Shown: positions 1 to 9,083, numbered from the stretch's first letter. The stretch is DNA of 13,219 nucleotides from an uncultured beta proteobacterium (GCA_903834645.1 CAILKA010000601.1:1-13219), one strand, 5' to 3'. Numbers and translations are program-made. Notes: generated from the letters alone by a model not told the origin.

Positions 1-769
1 GCACCCACGAGGGAAACATCTGGCCGGGCAGGAGGACCATGAAAGGCACGGCCACCGGGTCCACCCGTGTGAAGCCGGCCTTGAACCACGCGGCCTGGTC
101 GCTGATCCACACGCGCGGGCTGCGGGCCGGGTTCCCCCCGGTGTGCGGCTTACGCGACCACAGGTTCCGGTGCGCCCGCCACGTGACCCAGGCTGCTCCC
201 GCCAGCGCGGGCACCGCGACCCAGGGCGCCTGGGCCGCCCAGCCCTGCACGCCCTCCCACCAGAGCGCGAGCAGCGCGGACAGCGCCGCGCACAGGCCCG
301 CCAGCCAGAGCACGTGCGCCCGGCCCCACCACGCCAGCATGCCCATCCACGCCAGGGCGTGCAGCACCGCGGCCAGGGCCGCTGCGGCGGCGATCGCGGG
401 CAGCCAGGGGCCGGTCGCCGTGGTAGGGGCCGGTGCGGCAGCGGTTGCCACCACGACTTGCCACCCGACGGCCAGCATCAGCGCCCCTCCTGTTCCCGCG
501 ATGACGAGCAGGCTCGCGCGCCGCTGCGCGGGCAGGCCCGGCCGGGGCGCCACGCGCGCGCCGAACACGCGCTGCTCTTCCAGGATCGCGCGCACTTCAC
601 GGGCAGCGACCTGCAGCACCAGCGCCAGACTCACCCAAGCCAGGCCCGCCATGACGGCCACGAAGGGCCGCTCGGGTGCGTCCGGGCCGAGCAGCGCGAC
701 GAGGCCGAGGATCGTGCTGGCCCCGGCGGTCCAGCCGGCGATCCCGAGAGACACGGGCGTGTGGCTCAT
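1..769 (-). CDS. Multi-spanning membrane protein, probable ABC transporter permease partner (C-terminal end cut by window edge)
   Basis: The frame is open from the ATG at 769 to the left edge (256 codons seen, no stop), so the C-terminus is missing. The protein has about six hydrophobic segments, at residues ~8-28, 36-56, 86-110, 122-148, 152-171 and 182-197, separated by short charged loops (for example 57-84, rich in Arg and Glu). A hydrophilic stretch with several Arg and Lys follows. The start codon overlaps the stop of the ATPase gene by 4 bp (ATGA), so translation is likely coupled. The position directly after a GntR regulator and a lone ATPase indicates the membrane-spanning half of the same exporter. 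I do not recognise a specific permease family; assignment as permease rests on topology and context. Substrate is unknown. Confidence 0.72.
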   Translation of the reverse strand, partial: MSHTPVSLGIAGWTAGASTILGLVALLGPDAPERPFVAVMAGLAWVSLALVLQVAAREVRAILEEQRVFGARVAPRPGLPAQRRASLLVIAGTGGALMLAVGWQVVVATAAAPAPTTATGPWLPAIAAAAALAAVLHALAWMGMLAWWGRAHVLWLAGLCAALSALLALWWEGVQGWAAQAPWVAVPALAGAAWVTWRAHRNLWSRKPHTGGNPARSPRVWISDQAAWFKAGFTRVDPVAVPFMVLLPGQMFPSWV

Positions 770-1677
770 GTGTTGAGCTCCACGAACAAGTCCTCCAGGC
801 CGAGGGCGCGGCCGCTGGCCGGCGGGGCCTCGGCGCGGCGCGCGTCGAAGACGACGCGCACGCGCCCCTCGCGCTCGGTGCAGGCGATGACACCCGGCCC
901 GCGCGGCTGTGCTGCCGAGCCCGCAGGCAGCTCGAGCAGCCGCACGTGCTCGGCGATCGCATCCCACTCGTCGAAGAGCTGCAGCCGGCCTTCGCGCAGG
1001 AAGGCCACGTGGGTCACCACACGCTCCAGGTCGGTGAGCAGGTGGCTGCTCACGAGGATGGTGCGCGCAGGCTGGTTGATCCAGCGCCGCTCGAAGAGCG
1101 TGCGCATGAACTCGCGCCGCGTCAGCGGGTCCAGGCTGGCCACGGGCTCGTCGAGCAGCAGCAGGTCGGGGTCGTGGCCGAGCGCGAGCACGAGGGAGAG
1201 CTTTTGCTGGTCGCCCAGCGAGAGCCGGGAGGCCTGTGCCAGCAGGTCGAGTCCGAGCTTGTCGGCCAGCATGCGCGCACGCGCCTCGTGCCAGTTGGCG
1301 TACAGGCGGCCGATGCGCTGCAGGTGCTGCAGGCCGCTGAGCCCGGGGAAGAGATCGGGCGACTGGGCCACGTAGCCCAGGCGTTCGCGCACGGGGTCGG
1401 TGAGATCGAGCGAGGGGCAGCCCAGCAGCTGGCTGTGCCCCGCGTGCGGCGCGATGCGGCCCACCAGGGCATCGAGCAGCGTCGTCTTGCCTGCCCCGTT
1501 GCGCCCGATGAGGCCGACCACCGCGCCGTCGGGTACGTACAGGTCGACGCCATGCACGATGGTGCGCGCGCCGCGGCCCGAGCCCAGGCGCACGGTCAGG
1601 CCGTACGCCTCGATGGCGGGAGCGACGGACGGGATGGCAGGCTCGCCGTGGACAGCCTGGACGGGCAGATCGTTCAT
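766..1677 (-). CDS. ABC transporter ATP-binding protein
   Basis: A 303-residue cytoplasmic ATPase subunit that would energise a membrane partner. Visible motifs: Walker A GRNGAGKTT at 58-66, Q-loop Gln105, signature LSLGDQQK at 152-159 (the usual LSGGQ is altered to LSLGD), Walker B LLLLDE at 172-177, D-loop SLD at 181-183 and switch His212. About 80 residues follow the nucleotide-binding core, as in exporter ATPases of the CcmA type. The ATG at 1677 was chosen over upstream starts because it overlaps the TGA of the regulator gene (ATGA, 4 bp) and places the ABC core at the expected distance; a start further upstream would run into the regulator gene in another frame. It belongs to a GntR-ATPase-membrane protein set, resembling the YtrAB organisation of Bacillus. 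The transported substrate cannot be told from sequence. Confidence 0.93.
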   Translation of the reverse strand: MNDLPVQAVHGEPAIPSVAPAIEAYGLTVRLGSGRGARTIVHGVDLYVPDGAVVGLIGRNGAGKTTLLDALVGRIAPHAGHSQLLGCPSLDLTDPVRERLGYVAQSPDLFPGLSGLQHLQRIGRLYANWHEARARMLADKLGLDLLAQASRLSLGDQQKLSLVLALGHDPDLLLLDEPVASLDPLTRREFMRTLFERRWINQPARTILVSSHLLTDLERVVTHVAFLREGRLQLFDEWDAIAEHVRLLELPAGSAAQPRGPGVIACTEREGRVRVVFDARRAEAPPASGRALGLEDLFVELNT

Positions 1678-2087
1678 GGTTCCTCCTGATCCGGGCCGCT
1701 GGGCAGGCCGGCGCGCGCCAGGCAGTGCGTGAAGAGTTGCTGCGCCTGCTCGGCGCTCAGGCCGAGCTCGCGCGCCTGCTGCGCGGCCGCCTGCAGCGCA
1801 GGCTCGAGCAGCGCGAGCCGTTGCGAGGCGGAGCGCGCGGACCGCACGGCTGCGACGCACATGCCCATGCCTCGGCGGCGCTCCAGCAAGCCCTCGGCCT
1901 CGAGCAGGCTGTAGGCCTTGGAGACGGTCATCGGGTTGATCGCATGCGCCTGGGCCAGGGCGCGCACGCTGGGCAGCTCATCGCCGGCCGCCAGCCCTCC
2001 GCTGGCCACGCGGCGGCGCACCTGGTCGACGATCTGGCGGTAGATCGGGACCGGGTCGGAGGGCAGGATGTCGAAGTCGATGCTCAT
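1674..2087 (-). CDS. GntR-family transcriptional regulator, YtrA-type
   Basis: 137 residues. Residues ~12-80 form a GntR winged helix: PIYRQIVDQ, then a basic segment, GDELPSVRALA, the recognition region NPMTVSKAYSLLEAEGLLERRRGMGM. Only ~55 residues follow, a single helical tail rich in Ala, Gln and Leu. This short C-terminal part is the hallmark of the YtrA subfamily, whose members lack the large effector domains of FadR or HutC types and usually repress a neighbouring ABC transporter operon. The gene overlaps the ATPase gene by 4 bp and lies 43 bp after the TraB/GumN gene. It probably controls its own operon, and the palindrome at 3135-3179 is a candidate site. No good Shine-Dalgarno is seen before the ATG, so translation may depend on the upstream gene. 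Confidence 0.93.
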   Translation of the reverse strand: MSIDFDILPSDPVPIYRQIVDQVRRRVASGGLAAGDELPSVRALAQAHAINPMTVSKAYSLLEAEGLLERRRGMGMCVAAVRSARSASQRLALLEPALQAAAQQARELGLSAEQAQQLFTHCLARAGLPSGPDQEEP

Positions 2088-2130
2088 GGCCGCCGGGCGC
2101 AGGCGATGAGCCGCTGCAGCGGCCCTTGCC

Positions 2131-3078
2131 TCAGTAGGACACCCGCCGCACCTCGAAGCCCTGCTGCGCGAGCAGGGTCGTGATGGCCTTGGGCCCCGTC
2201 ATGTGCAGGATGCCCACCGCCGCCAGGATCGGCCGGCCCTTGGCATGCTCCTCGGCGATGCGCAGCGTCAGGTGCGGGTTGCGCTCGTCGTTGAGCAGGC
2301 GCGAAAACTCGCGCTCCTCCTGCGTGGGCTGGCAGGCGCACAGGGCCTCCAGGCTGCCCAGCACGTTGAGGTCGCCGTTGGCCCAGGCTTCGCTGATGTG
2401 CACCAGCTGCGTGCGGCTCTTGCCACTTTCCAGGTCGGCCAGCGCGCGCTCGAAGCTCACCCGCGCAGCCGCTGCATCACGCGGCAGCAGCACCGCCATC
2501 TGCGCGGCTACCGTCTCCAGCGAGAGGACCGGGCGCTGCTGGGCGCGGGCGAATCCCACCAGGGTGAACTCCTGCCCGAAGGCCGGGTCGAGCCCGTCGC
2601 GGCGGGCAGACAAGATGGTGTACGTGACGCCCTGCATGAGGGGGTGCATGGGGCGCAGCGCTTCGCGCGGCACGCAGGCGGCGTCGGCCTGGGCATCCAG
2701 CCGCGCCTGGTCGGCGGGGCTGAGGGCGATCTTGCCCGCCTGGCCCGAGGCGGTCTGCATCTCGGCCTGCAGCGCCGGGTCGGTGGGATCGAGTTCGAGC
2801 GCCAGCACCTGCGTCTCGCGCAGCGCCTGCAACAGCTTCGGGCCCGGAAATGCCCAGGCCATCTTGCCCACGTGCAGGGTGCCGTAGAGGTAGCTGGTCC
2901 GGCCGTCCTTGGTGATCGTCCACATGGCCCCGCGATCCTTGGCGTCGCGAAAGCCTTCGGCCAACTGCTGCTGCGTCGGCTCCTTGGGTACGGGCGGGCA
3001 GTCGGTGCGCGCGTGTGCACCTGCCAGCCATCCGACAGCCAGGCTCAGGACAAGGGTGAGTCGGGAAAGCGCAACCAT
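2131..3078 (-). CDS. TraB/GumN family protein, exported
   Basis: 315 residues. Residues 1-23 form a signal peptide (short basic start, hydrophobic core, AHA before the predicted cut). The mature part carries the TraB/GumN pattern: YLYGTLHVG with a GxxH motif at 66-69, the conserved acidic LELD with Glu95, and a second GxxH (GILH) at 289-292 followed by MTGP and a LLAQQGFEV C-terminus. Members of the wider TraB/Tiki group are proposed metal-dependent proteases that use such His and Glu residues; bacterial functions are mostly unproven. The start is supported by AAGGAG at 3086-3091, seven bases before the ATG. It is the first gene of the leftward operon, ahead of the GntR regulator and transporter, which suggests a shared envelope role. 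Confidence 0.9.
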   Translation of the reverse strand: MVALSRLTLVLSLAVGWLAGAHARTDCPPVPKEPTQQQLAEGFRDAKDRGAMWTITKDGRTSYLYGTLHVGKMAWAFPGPKLLQALRETQVLALELDPTDPALQAEMQTASGQAGKIALSPADQARLDAQADAACVPREALRPMHPLMQGVTYTILSARRDGLDPAFGQEFTLVGFARAQQRPVLSLETVAAQMAVLLPRDAAAARVSFERALADLESGKSRTQLVHISEAWANGDLNVLGSLEALCACQPTQEEREFSRLLNDERNPHLTLRIAEEHAKGRPILAAVGILHMTGPKAITTLLAQQGFEVRRVSY

Positions 3079-3085
3079 CTAGGAA

Positions 3086-3091
3086 CTCCTT
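3086..3091 (-). promoter_or_regulatory. Ribosome binding site of the TraB/GumN gene
   Basis: AAGGAG on the minus strand, seven bases before the ATG at 3078. It fixes the start used for the first gene of the leftward operon. Confidence 0.8.
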
Positions 3092-3117
3092 CAGTGGTGG
3101 ATGCTGCTCCCTGTTGG

Positions 3118-3133
3118 TGGGGCGGTTGCCCCA
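3118..3133. other. Short hairpin in the leader of the TraB/GumN gene
   Basis: TGGGGC (3118-3123), GGTT loop, GCCCCA (3128-3133): a perfect 6-bp GC stem. It lies between the candidate operator and the ribosome binding site of the leftward operon, so it would be in the 5' untranslated RNA if transcription starts near the palindrome. Function is unknown and a chance GC hairpin is possible. Confidence 0.4.
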
Positions 3134-3134
3134 T

Positions 3135-3179
3135 GCATCCATCTGTATAGTGTATTACTACAACAATACACTTGGATGC
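3135..3179. promoter_or_regulatory. Candidate operator: composite palindrome in the divergent intergenic region
   Basis: Inner arms AGTGTATT (3149-3156) and AATACACT (3165-3172) are perfect 8-bp inverted repeats around an 8-base centre. Outer arms GCATCCA (3135-3141) and TGGATGC (3173-3179) are a perfect 7-bp pair, separated from the inner arm by 7 bases on the left only. The island is AT-rich in a very GC-rich window. The core AGTGTA-12 bp-TACACT closely resembles the inverted repeat I recall for Bacillus YtrA (AGTGTA, about 13 bp, TACACT), and a YtrA-type regulator is encoded in the leftward operon. A -10-like TATACA lies on the minus strand at 3149-3144 and TATAGT on the plus strand at 3146-3151. 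No consensus -35 box could be paired with either. The site may control both directions. Confidence 0.65.
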
Positions 3180-3188
3180 GTGGCGCAC

Positions 3189-3193
3189 AGGAG
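3189..3193 (+). promoter_or_regulatory. Ribosome binding site favouring the ATG at 3205
   Basis: AGGAG, 11 bases before the ATG at 3205. It supports this start over the in-frame TTG at 3172, which lies at the boundary between the two palindrome arms and has no ribosome binding site. A further in-frame TTG at 3247 with GGAG upstream stays possible. Confidence 0.5.
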
Positions 3194-3204
3194 ACCCCGA
3201 GGCG

Positions 3205-4341
3205 ATGTCGGAAAATGCGTGCTCACCACCGGACGGAGCAGCCCCCTTGAACACCGAAGAAGGCAAGCCCCTGCAGCAGGCCCTGGCCACGCATTGCCTG
3301 TGCCTGGTGATCCACGCGCCCGACGACCTGCGCGTGGATGCGCGGGAGGTGGAGCCGCCCGGGCCCGGCCAGGTGCAGGTGCAGGTGGGATTCGGCGGCA
3401 TCTGCGGCTCGGACCTGCACTACTTCCACCAGGGTGGCTTCGGCACCGTGCGCATCAAGCGGCCGATGGCGCTGGGCCACGAGGTGGCCGGAACGGTCGT
3501 CGCGGTGGCCGAGGGCGTCACGCGCGTGAGGGTGGGTGACCGTGTGGCCATCAACCCGAGCCGGCCCTGCACGCGCTGCCGCTACTGCCTGGAGGGGCTG
3601 CCCAACCAGTGCCTGGACATGCGCTTCTACGGCAGCGCCATGCGCGACCCGCACGTGGAAGGCGCCTTTCGCACGCTGCTCACGTGCGACGCGGTGCAGT
3701 GCGAGCCGGTGGCCGCGCACGTGCCCTTGCAGCACGCCGCGCTGGCCGAGCCCTTCTCGGTGGCGCTGCACGGCGTCTCGCGCGCCGGTCCGCTGCTGGG
3801 CCGACGCGTGCTGGTGTCGGGCTGCGGGCCGATCGGCGCGCTGTCCATTGCGGCCGCCCGCGTGCACGGTGCTGCCGAGATCACGGCGGTGGACCTCACG
3901 GACGAGACGCTCGCCGTGGCGCGCGCGATGGGTGCGCAGCACACGATCAACGTCGCTGCGGATCCGAGCTGGACGCAGCGCTACAGCGCCGACAAGGGCA
4001 CCTTCGACGTGATGCTCGAGTGCAGCGGCGCCGAGCGCGCGCTGCGCGCGGGGCTGGACGTGATGCGCCCGCGCGGCACCGTGGTGCAGCTGGGCCTGGG
4101 CGGCGACGTGAGCCTGCCGCAGAACGTGGTGGTGGCCAAGGAGCTCACGGTGTGCGGGAGCTTTCGCTTCCACGCCGAGTTCGCGCTGGCTGTGCAACTC
4201 ATCAACGAGGGCCGCGTGGACATGCGGCCGATGGTCACCGGCGCCTTCCCGCTGGCGCGGGCGCGCGAGGCCTTCGAGCTCGCGTCCGACCGCAGGCGGG
4301 CGATGAAGGTGCTGCTGGACTTCGAGGCCGCAGGGGCCTAG
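3205..4341 (+). CDS. idnD: L-idonate 5-dehydrogenase-like zinc-dependent alcohol/polyol dehydrogenase
   Basis: 378 residues of the medium-chain dehydrogenase family. Catalytic zinc ligands are Cys67 (GGICGSDLHYF), His92/Glu93 (LGHEVAG) and Glu182 (LAEPF); structural zinc cysteines are 122, 125, 128 and 136. The Rossmann motif GCGPIG is at 206-211, and Asp230 after the second strand points to NAD+. The segment from INPSRPC through NQCLDMRFYGSAM and the later GSFRFHAEF match L-idonate 5-dehydrogenase closely. That enzyme interconverts L-idonate and 5-keto-D-gluconate. Related sorbitol and butanediol dehydrogenases share the fold, so the true substrate is open. About 25 extra N-terminal residues precede the usual start, so a downstream start (TTG 3247) is possible. 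It is the first gene of the rightward cluster; the next gene begins 76 bp on. Confidence 0.88.
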   Translation: MSENACSPPDGAAPLNTEEGKPLQQALATHCLCLVIHAPDDLRVDAREVEPPGPGQVQVQVGFGGICGSDLHYFHQGGFGTVRIKRPMALGHEVAGTVVAVAEGVTRVRVGDRVAINPSRPCTRCRYCLEGLPNQCLDMRFYGSAMRDPHVEGAFRTLLTCDAVQCEPVAAHVPLQHAALAEPFSVALHGVSRAGPLLGRRVLVSGCGPIGALSIAAARVHGAAEITAVDLTDETLAVARAMGAQHTINVAADPSWTQRYSADKGTFDVMLECSGAERALRAGLDVMRPRGTVVQLGLGGDVSLPQNVVVAKELTVCGSFRFHAEFALAVQLINEGRVDMRPMVTGAFPLARAREAFELASDRRRAMKVLLDFEAAGA

Positions 4342-4417
4342 GGGTGCGGGCGGCGCTGTCGCACCGGCGTTGCGCGCACGCAAGGCCGGCCGCGCACAGG
4401 CAGGCCCAATCCCCTGC

Positions 4418-5068
4418 ATGGACACCCTGACCAAGCTGGCCCTCGGCCTCATCGGCCAGAACCGCCCGCGCCCCCTCCATGGGCCGGCCTCGCGAGTGAT
4501 CGAACTGCCGGCGGCGCGCCGCACGGGTGGCATGCCGCTGATGGAGGCACTCGCGGCGCGCCGCTCCGAGCGCGCCTTCTCCGGCCGGGTCCTCGACAGC
4601 CAGCTGCTGGCCGATGTGCTGTGGGCTGCCGCAGGTGTCAACCGCCCCGACGAGGGCGGGCGCACCGCCCCGAGCGCGATGCATGCCAAGGAGATCGACC
4701 TCTATGCGGCGCTGCCCACGGGCCTGTACCGCTACGAGCCGCAGACCCACCGGCTGGCGCTGGCCATCGACAGCGACGTGCGCCGCGTGACGGGCTACCA
4801 GGACTTCGTCGACGACGCGGCGCTCGACCTCGTCTACGTGGCCGATCACCGCCGCATGGCCCGCATCCCGGCGGCGCAGCGCGAGTCCTATGCGAGTTGC
4901 GCCGCTGGCGCGATGGCGCAGAACGTCTACCTGGCGTGTGCCTCGGCCGGCCTGGCCACCGTGCTGCGGGCCTGGTTCGATCGCCCGGCGCTGGCGCACG
5001 CGATGGGGCTGGTGGACGATGAGCAGGTGCTTTTCGCACAGACGGTCGGCCACCGCGCCTCCGCCTGA
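4418..5068 (+). CDS. SagB/ThcOx-type nitroreductase-family flavoprotein
   Basis: 216 residues with the FMN-dependent nitroreductase fold. Visible features are the FMN-phosphate-binding RRSER at 48-52 after MEALAA, the LWAAAGVNRP segment with GGRTAPSAMHAKEIDLY, and the C-terminal GAMAQNVYLACASAGLATV helix. This arrangement is typical of the SagB/ThcOx branch, in which FMN oxidises azolines to azoles in peptide natural products. Many members lie outside such clusters and have unknown substrates. No precursor peptide or cyclodehydratase is seen nearby, so an azole role is not supported. The ATG at 4418 was chosen over the upstream TTG at 4370 because the extra residues are low-complexity and basic; the ribosome binding site is weak. 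The location beside E1/E2 genes that lack E3 suggests a redox role in that pathway. Confidence 0.85.
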   Translation: MDTLTKLALGLIGQNRPRPLHGPASRVIELPAARRTGGMPLMEALAARRSERAFSGRVLDSQLLADVLWAAAGVNRPDEGGRTAPSAMHAKEIDLYAALPTGLYRYEPQTHRLALAIDSDVRRVTGYQDFVDDAALDLVYVADHRRMARIPAAQRESYASCAAGAMAQNVYLACASAGLATVLRAWFDRPALAHAMGLVDDEQVLFAQTVGHRASA

Positions 5069-5112
5069 CGCCGGCCCGGATCCGGAGTGCTGGGTGGCCT
5101 GCAGACGCCCTC

Positions 5113-5118
5113 GGAGGA
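5113..5118 (+). promoter_or_regulatory. Ribosome binding site that sets the ligase start
   Basis: GGAGGA, seven bases before the GTG at 5126. A longer in-frame reading from GTG 5087 has no well-spaced site, so 5126 is preferred and shortens the protein by 13 residues. Confidence 0.75.
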
Positions 5119-5125
5119 TCGACCC

Positions 5126-6912
<1,787 letters not shown>

Positions 6913-6916
<4 letters not shown>

Positions 6917-8058
6917 CGGGCATGCAGCTGCCGGCCATGGCCGGCTCTTCGAGGGGTCTCGATCCGGGAGCCCGGGTGGACGGCTCCGGCACGCCGGATC
7001 GCGCATCGCCCGGGCAGGCCGATGCCGCGCCGCCCAAGCTCCACCTGGACCGCGCGCACCTTCAGGCGCTGTGGGCGGCGATGCTGCGCATCCGCCGTTT
7101 CGAGGCGCGCTGCGTGGAGCTCTACCAGGCGCAGCAGATCCGCGGCTTCCTGCACCTGTGCGATGGCCAGGAGGCGGTGGCGGTGGCGGTGGCCGCGGCG
7201 CTGCAGCCCCATGACGCCGTGGTGGCCACCTACCGCGAGCACGGCCAGGCGCTCGCGCGCGGTGTGCCGATGAAGGTGCTGATGGCCGAGATGCTCGGCC
7301 GGCTCGAGGGTTGCTGCCGCGGGCGCGGGGGCTCGATGCACGTCTTTCACGCGCCCACGCGATTCGTGGGTGGCAACGCGATCGTGGGCGGGGGGCTGCC
7401 GCTGGCCGCGGGGATCGCGTGGGCGGACCAGCGGCTCGCACGCGGCGCCGTCACCGCCTGCCTCTTTGGCGAGGGGGCGTCAGGCGAGGGCGTGTTCCAC
7501 GAAACGCTGAACCTGGCCGAGCTGTGGCGGCTGCCGGTGCTCTTCGTGTGCGAGAACAACCTCTACTCGATGGGCGTGCCCTGGGCGCAGGCCGACGTGC
7601 AGCCCGAGGTCTGGCGCAAGGCGCAGGCCTACCGCATCCCGGCCGAGACGGTGGACGGCATGGACCCAGTGGCGGTGCTGGCCGCGGCCACGCGCGCGGT
7701 CACGCGCATCCGCGCCGGCGCCGGGCCGCAGTTTCTCGAGTGCCGCACCTACCGCTTCCGTGCCCACTCGATGTTCGATGCGCAGGCCTACCGCACGCGC
7801 GAGGAGGTGGAGCACTGGCGCACGCACGATCCCGTGCAGCGCATGCGCCAGTGGCTGCTGGACAACCACCTGGCCGATGCCGCCGCCCTCGCGCACCTGG
7901 AAGCCGGCGTGGACGCCGAGATCGAGGAGGCCGTGACCTGGGCGCAGGCGGGCACGCTCGAGCCGGTGGAGGAGCTGGAGCGCTTCGTGCTGGCCGAGGT
8001 GCAGCCTCCCGTGGTGCGGCCGGCCGTCGTCCGCGAGACTGCCCAGGGGGCCGTGTGA
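6913..8058 (+). CDS. 2-oxo-acid dehydrogenase E1 component, alpha subunit (pyruvate/acetoin type)
   Basis: 381 residues. E1 alpha with beta forms the thiamine-diphosphate enzyme that decarboxylates a 2-oxo acid, or cleaves acetoin, and transfers the unit to lipoyl-E2. The thiamine/Mg motif runs from GEGAS at 186-190 to Asn215-Asn216 (CENNLYSMGVP). Other hallmarks are IRRFE near 60-64, GFLHLCDGQEA, a YREHG segment, RGRGGSMHVF, and the YRFRAHSMFD phosphorylation-loop region. The first ~42 residues are Gly/Pro/Ala-rich and extend beyond the usual bacterial AcoA/PdhA start. GTG 6913 overlaps the ligase stop (GTGA) and has GGAGG at 6904-6908; ATG 6922 is an alternative. The last 4 bp overlap the beta gene. 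Whether the substrate is pyruvate, acetoin or a ketose cannot be decided from sequence. Confidence 0.93.
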
Positions 8059-9062
8059 ACGAGACGGTACCCACTGCGGCGCTGGCCACCCTCACCTACC
8101 GCGAGGCCTGCCGCCAGGCGCTGCGCGAGGCCCTGCAGGCCGACCCCCGCTGCATCCTGCTGGGCGAGGACGTCGGGCTGTACGGCGGCTGCTACGCCGT
8201 CTCCAAGGGGCTGCTCGAGGAGTTCGGGCCCGAGCGCGTGGTGGACACGCCGCTGGCCGAGGCCGCGATCACGGGCATCGCGATCGGCGCGGCGATGGCC
8301 GGGCTGCGGCCGATCCTGGAGATCATGACCTGCAACTTCAGCCTGCTCGCCATGGACCAGATCGTCAACAACGCGGCCACCATCCCGCACATGTCGGGCG
8401 GCCAGTTCCAGGTGCCGCTCGTGATCCGCATGGCCACCGGTGGCGGGCGCCAGTTGGCCGCGCAGCACTCGCACAGCCTAGAGGGCTGGTACGCGCACAT
8501 CCCGGGGCTCAAGATCCTCGCGCCTGCCACCGTCGAGGATGCGCGCCACATGCTGGGCGCGGCGCTGCGCGACCCCAACCCGGTGCTGATCTTCGAGCAC
8601 ATCCTGCTCTACGCGACCGAAGACGTGCCCGACCCGGCCTGCACGGCCGTGGAAATCGCGCACGCCCGCATCCGCCGCTGCGGCCGGGATCTCACCCTCG
8701 TCACATACGGCAACGGCCTGCCCAAGTGCCTGGCCGCGGCCGACGAACTCGCGCGCCAGGGCCTGCAGGCCGAGGTGCTGGACCTGCGCGTGCTGCGCCC
8801 GCTGGACGAGGCAGCGATCGTGGAGTCGGTCTCGCGCACGCGGCGCTGCGTGATCGTCGACGAGGGCTGGCGCAGCGGGTCGCTCGCAGCCGAGGTGGCC
8901 GCACGCCTGGCCGATGCGGCCTTCTTCGAGCTCGATGCGCCGATCCGGCGCGTGTGCGGGCGCGAGGTGCCGATCCCCTACCCCGCGCACCTGGAGACCG
9001 CAGCGCTGCCCCAGGTGGCGCAGATCGTAGCCGAGGCGAGTGCCCTCGTGCGCAGGGCCTGA
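8055..9062 (+). CDS. 2-oxo-acid dehydrogenase E1 component, beta subunit (pyruvate/acetoin type)
   Basis: 335 residues, the normal length for E1 beta. The order of features fits the transketolase-like pyrimidine-binding and C-terminal domains: TYREACRQALREAL, GEDVGLYGGCY, VVDTPLAEAAITGIAIGAAMAG, NAATIPHMSGGQ, then a C-terminal half with LVTYGNGLPKCL, LDLRVLRPLDE and VDEGWRSGS. The residues after the TPLAE motif include the Glu-rich cofactor contact seen throughout the family. GTG 8055 overlaps the alpha stop (GTGA) with AGGGGG just upstream at 8045-8050, so both subunits should be made in equal amounts. It pairs with the alpha subunit as a heterotetramer in the known family. The E2 gene begins 21 bp downstream. 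Confidence 0.94.
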   Translation: MNETVPTAALATLTYREACRQALREALQADPRCILLGEDVGLYGGCYAVSKGLLEEFGPERVVDTPLAEAAITGIAIGAAMAGLRPILEIMTCNFSLLAMDQIVNNAATIPHMSGGQFQVPLVIRMATGGGRQLAAQHSHSLEGWYAHIPGLKILAPATVEDARHMLGAALRDPNPVLIFEHILLYATEDVPDPACTAVEIAHARIRRCGRDLTLVTYGNGLPKCLAAADELARQGLQAEVLDLRVLRPLDEAAIVESVSRTRRCVIVDEGWRSGSLAAEVAARLADAAFFELDAPIRRVCGREVPIPYPAHLETAALPQVAQIVAEASALVRRA

Positions 9063-9083
9063 GGTGCGCAGCAGGCGCGTGCG

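Noticed and set aside
143..1375. Long open frame on the plus strand opposite the permease and ATPase genes
   Set aside because: Arg/Ser/Pro-rich translation without motifs; it is an antisense shadow of GC-rich coding DNA. The opposite strand has coherent membrane and ABC motifs.
3172..3204. TTG 3172 as start of the idonate-type dehydrogenase
   Set aside because: It sits in the palindrome and lacks a ribosome binding site; ATG 3205 has AGGAG upstream.
4418..5068. SagB-type gene as part of a thiazole/oxazole-modified peptide cluster
   Set aside because: No YcaO, E1-like or precursor peptide gene was found in the surrounding region on either strand.
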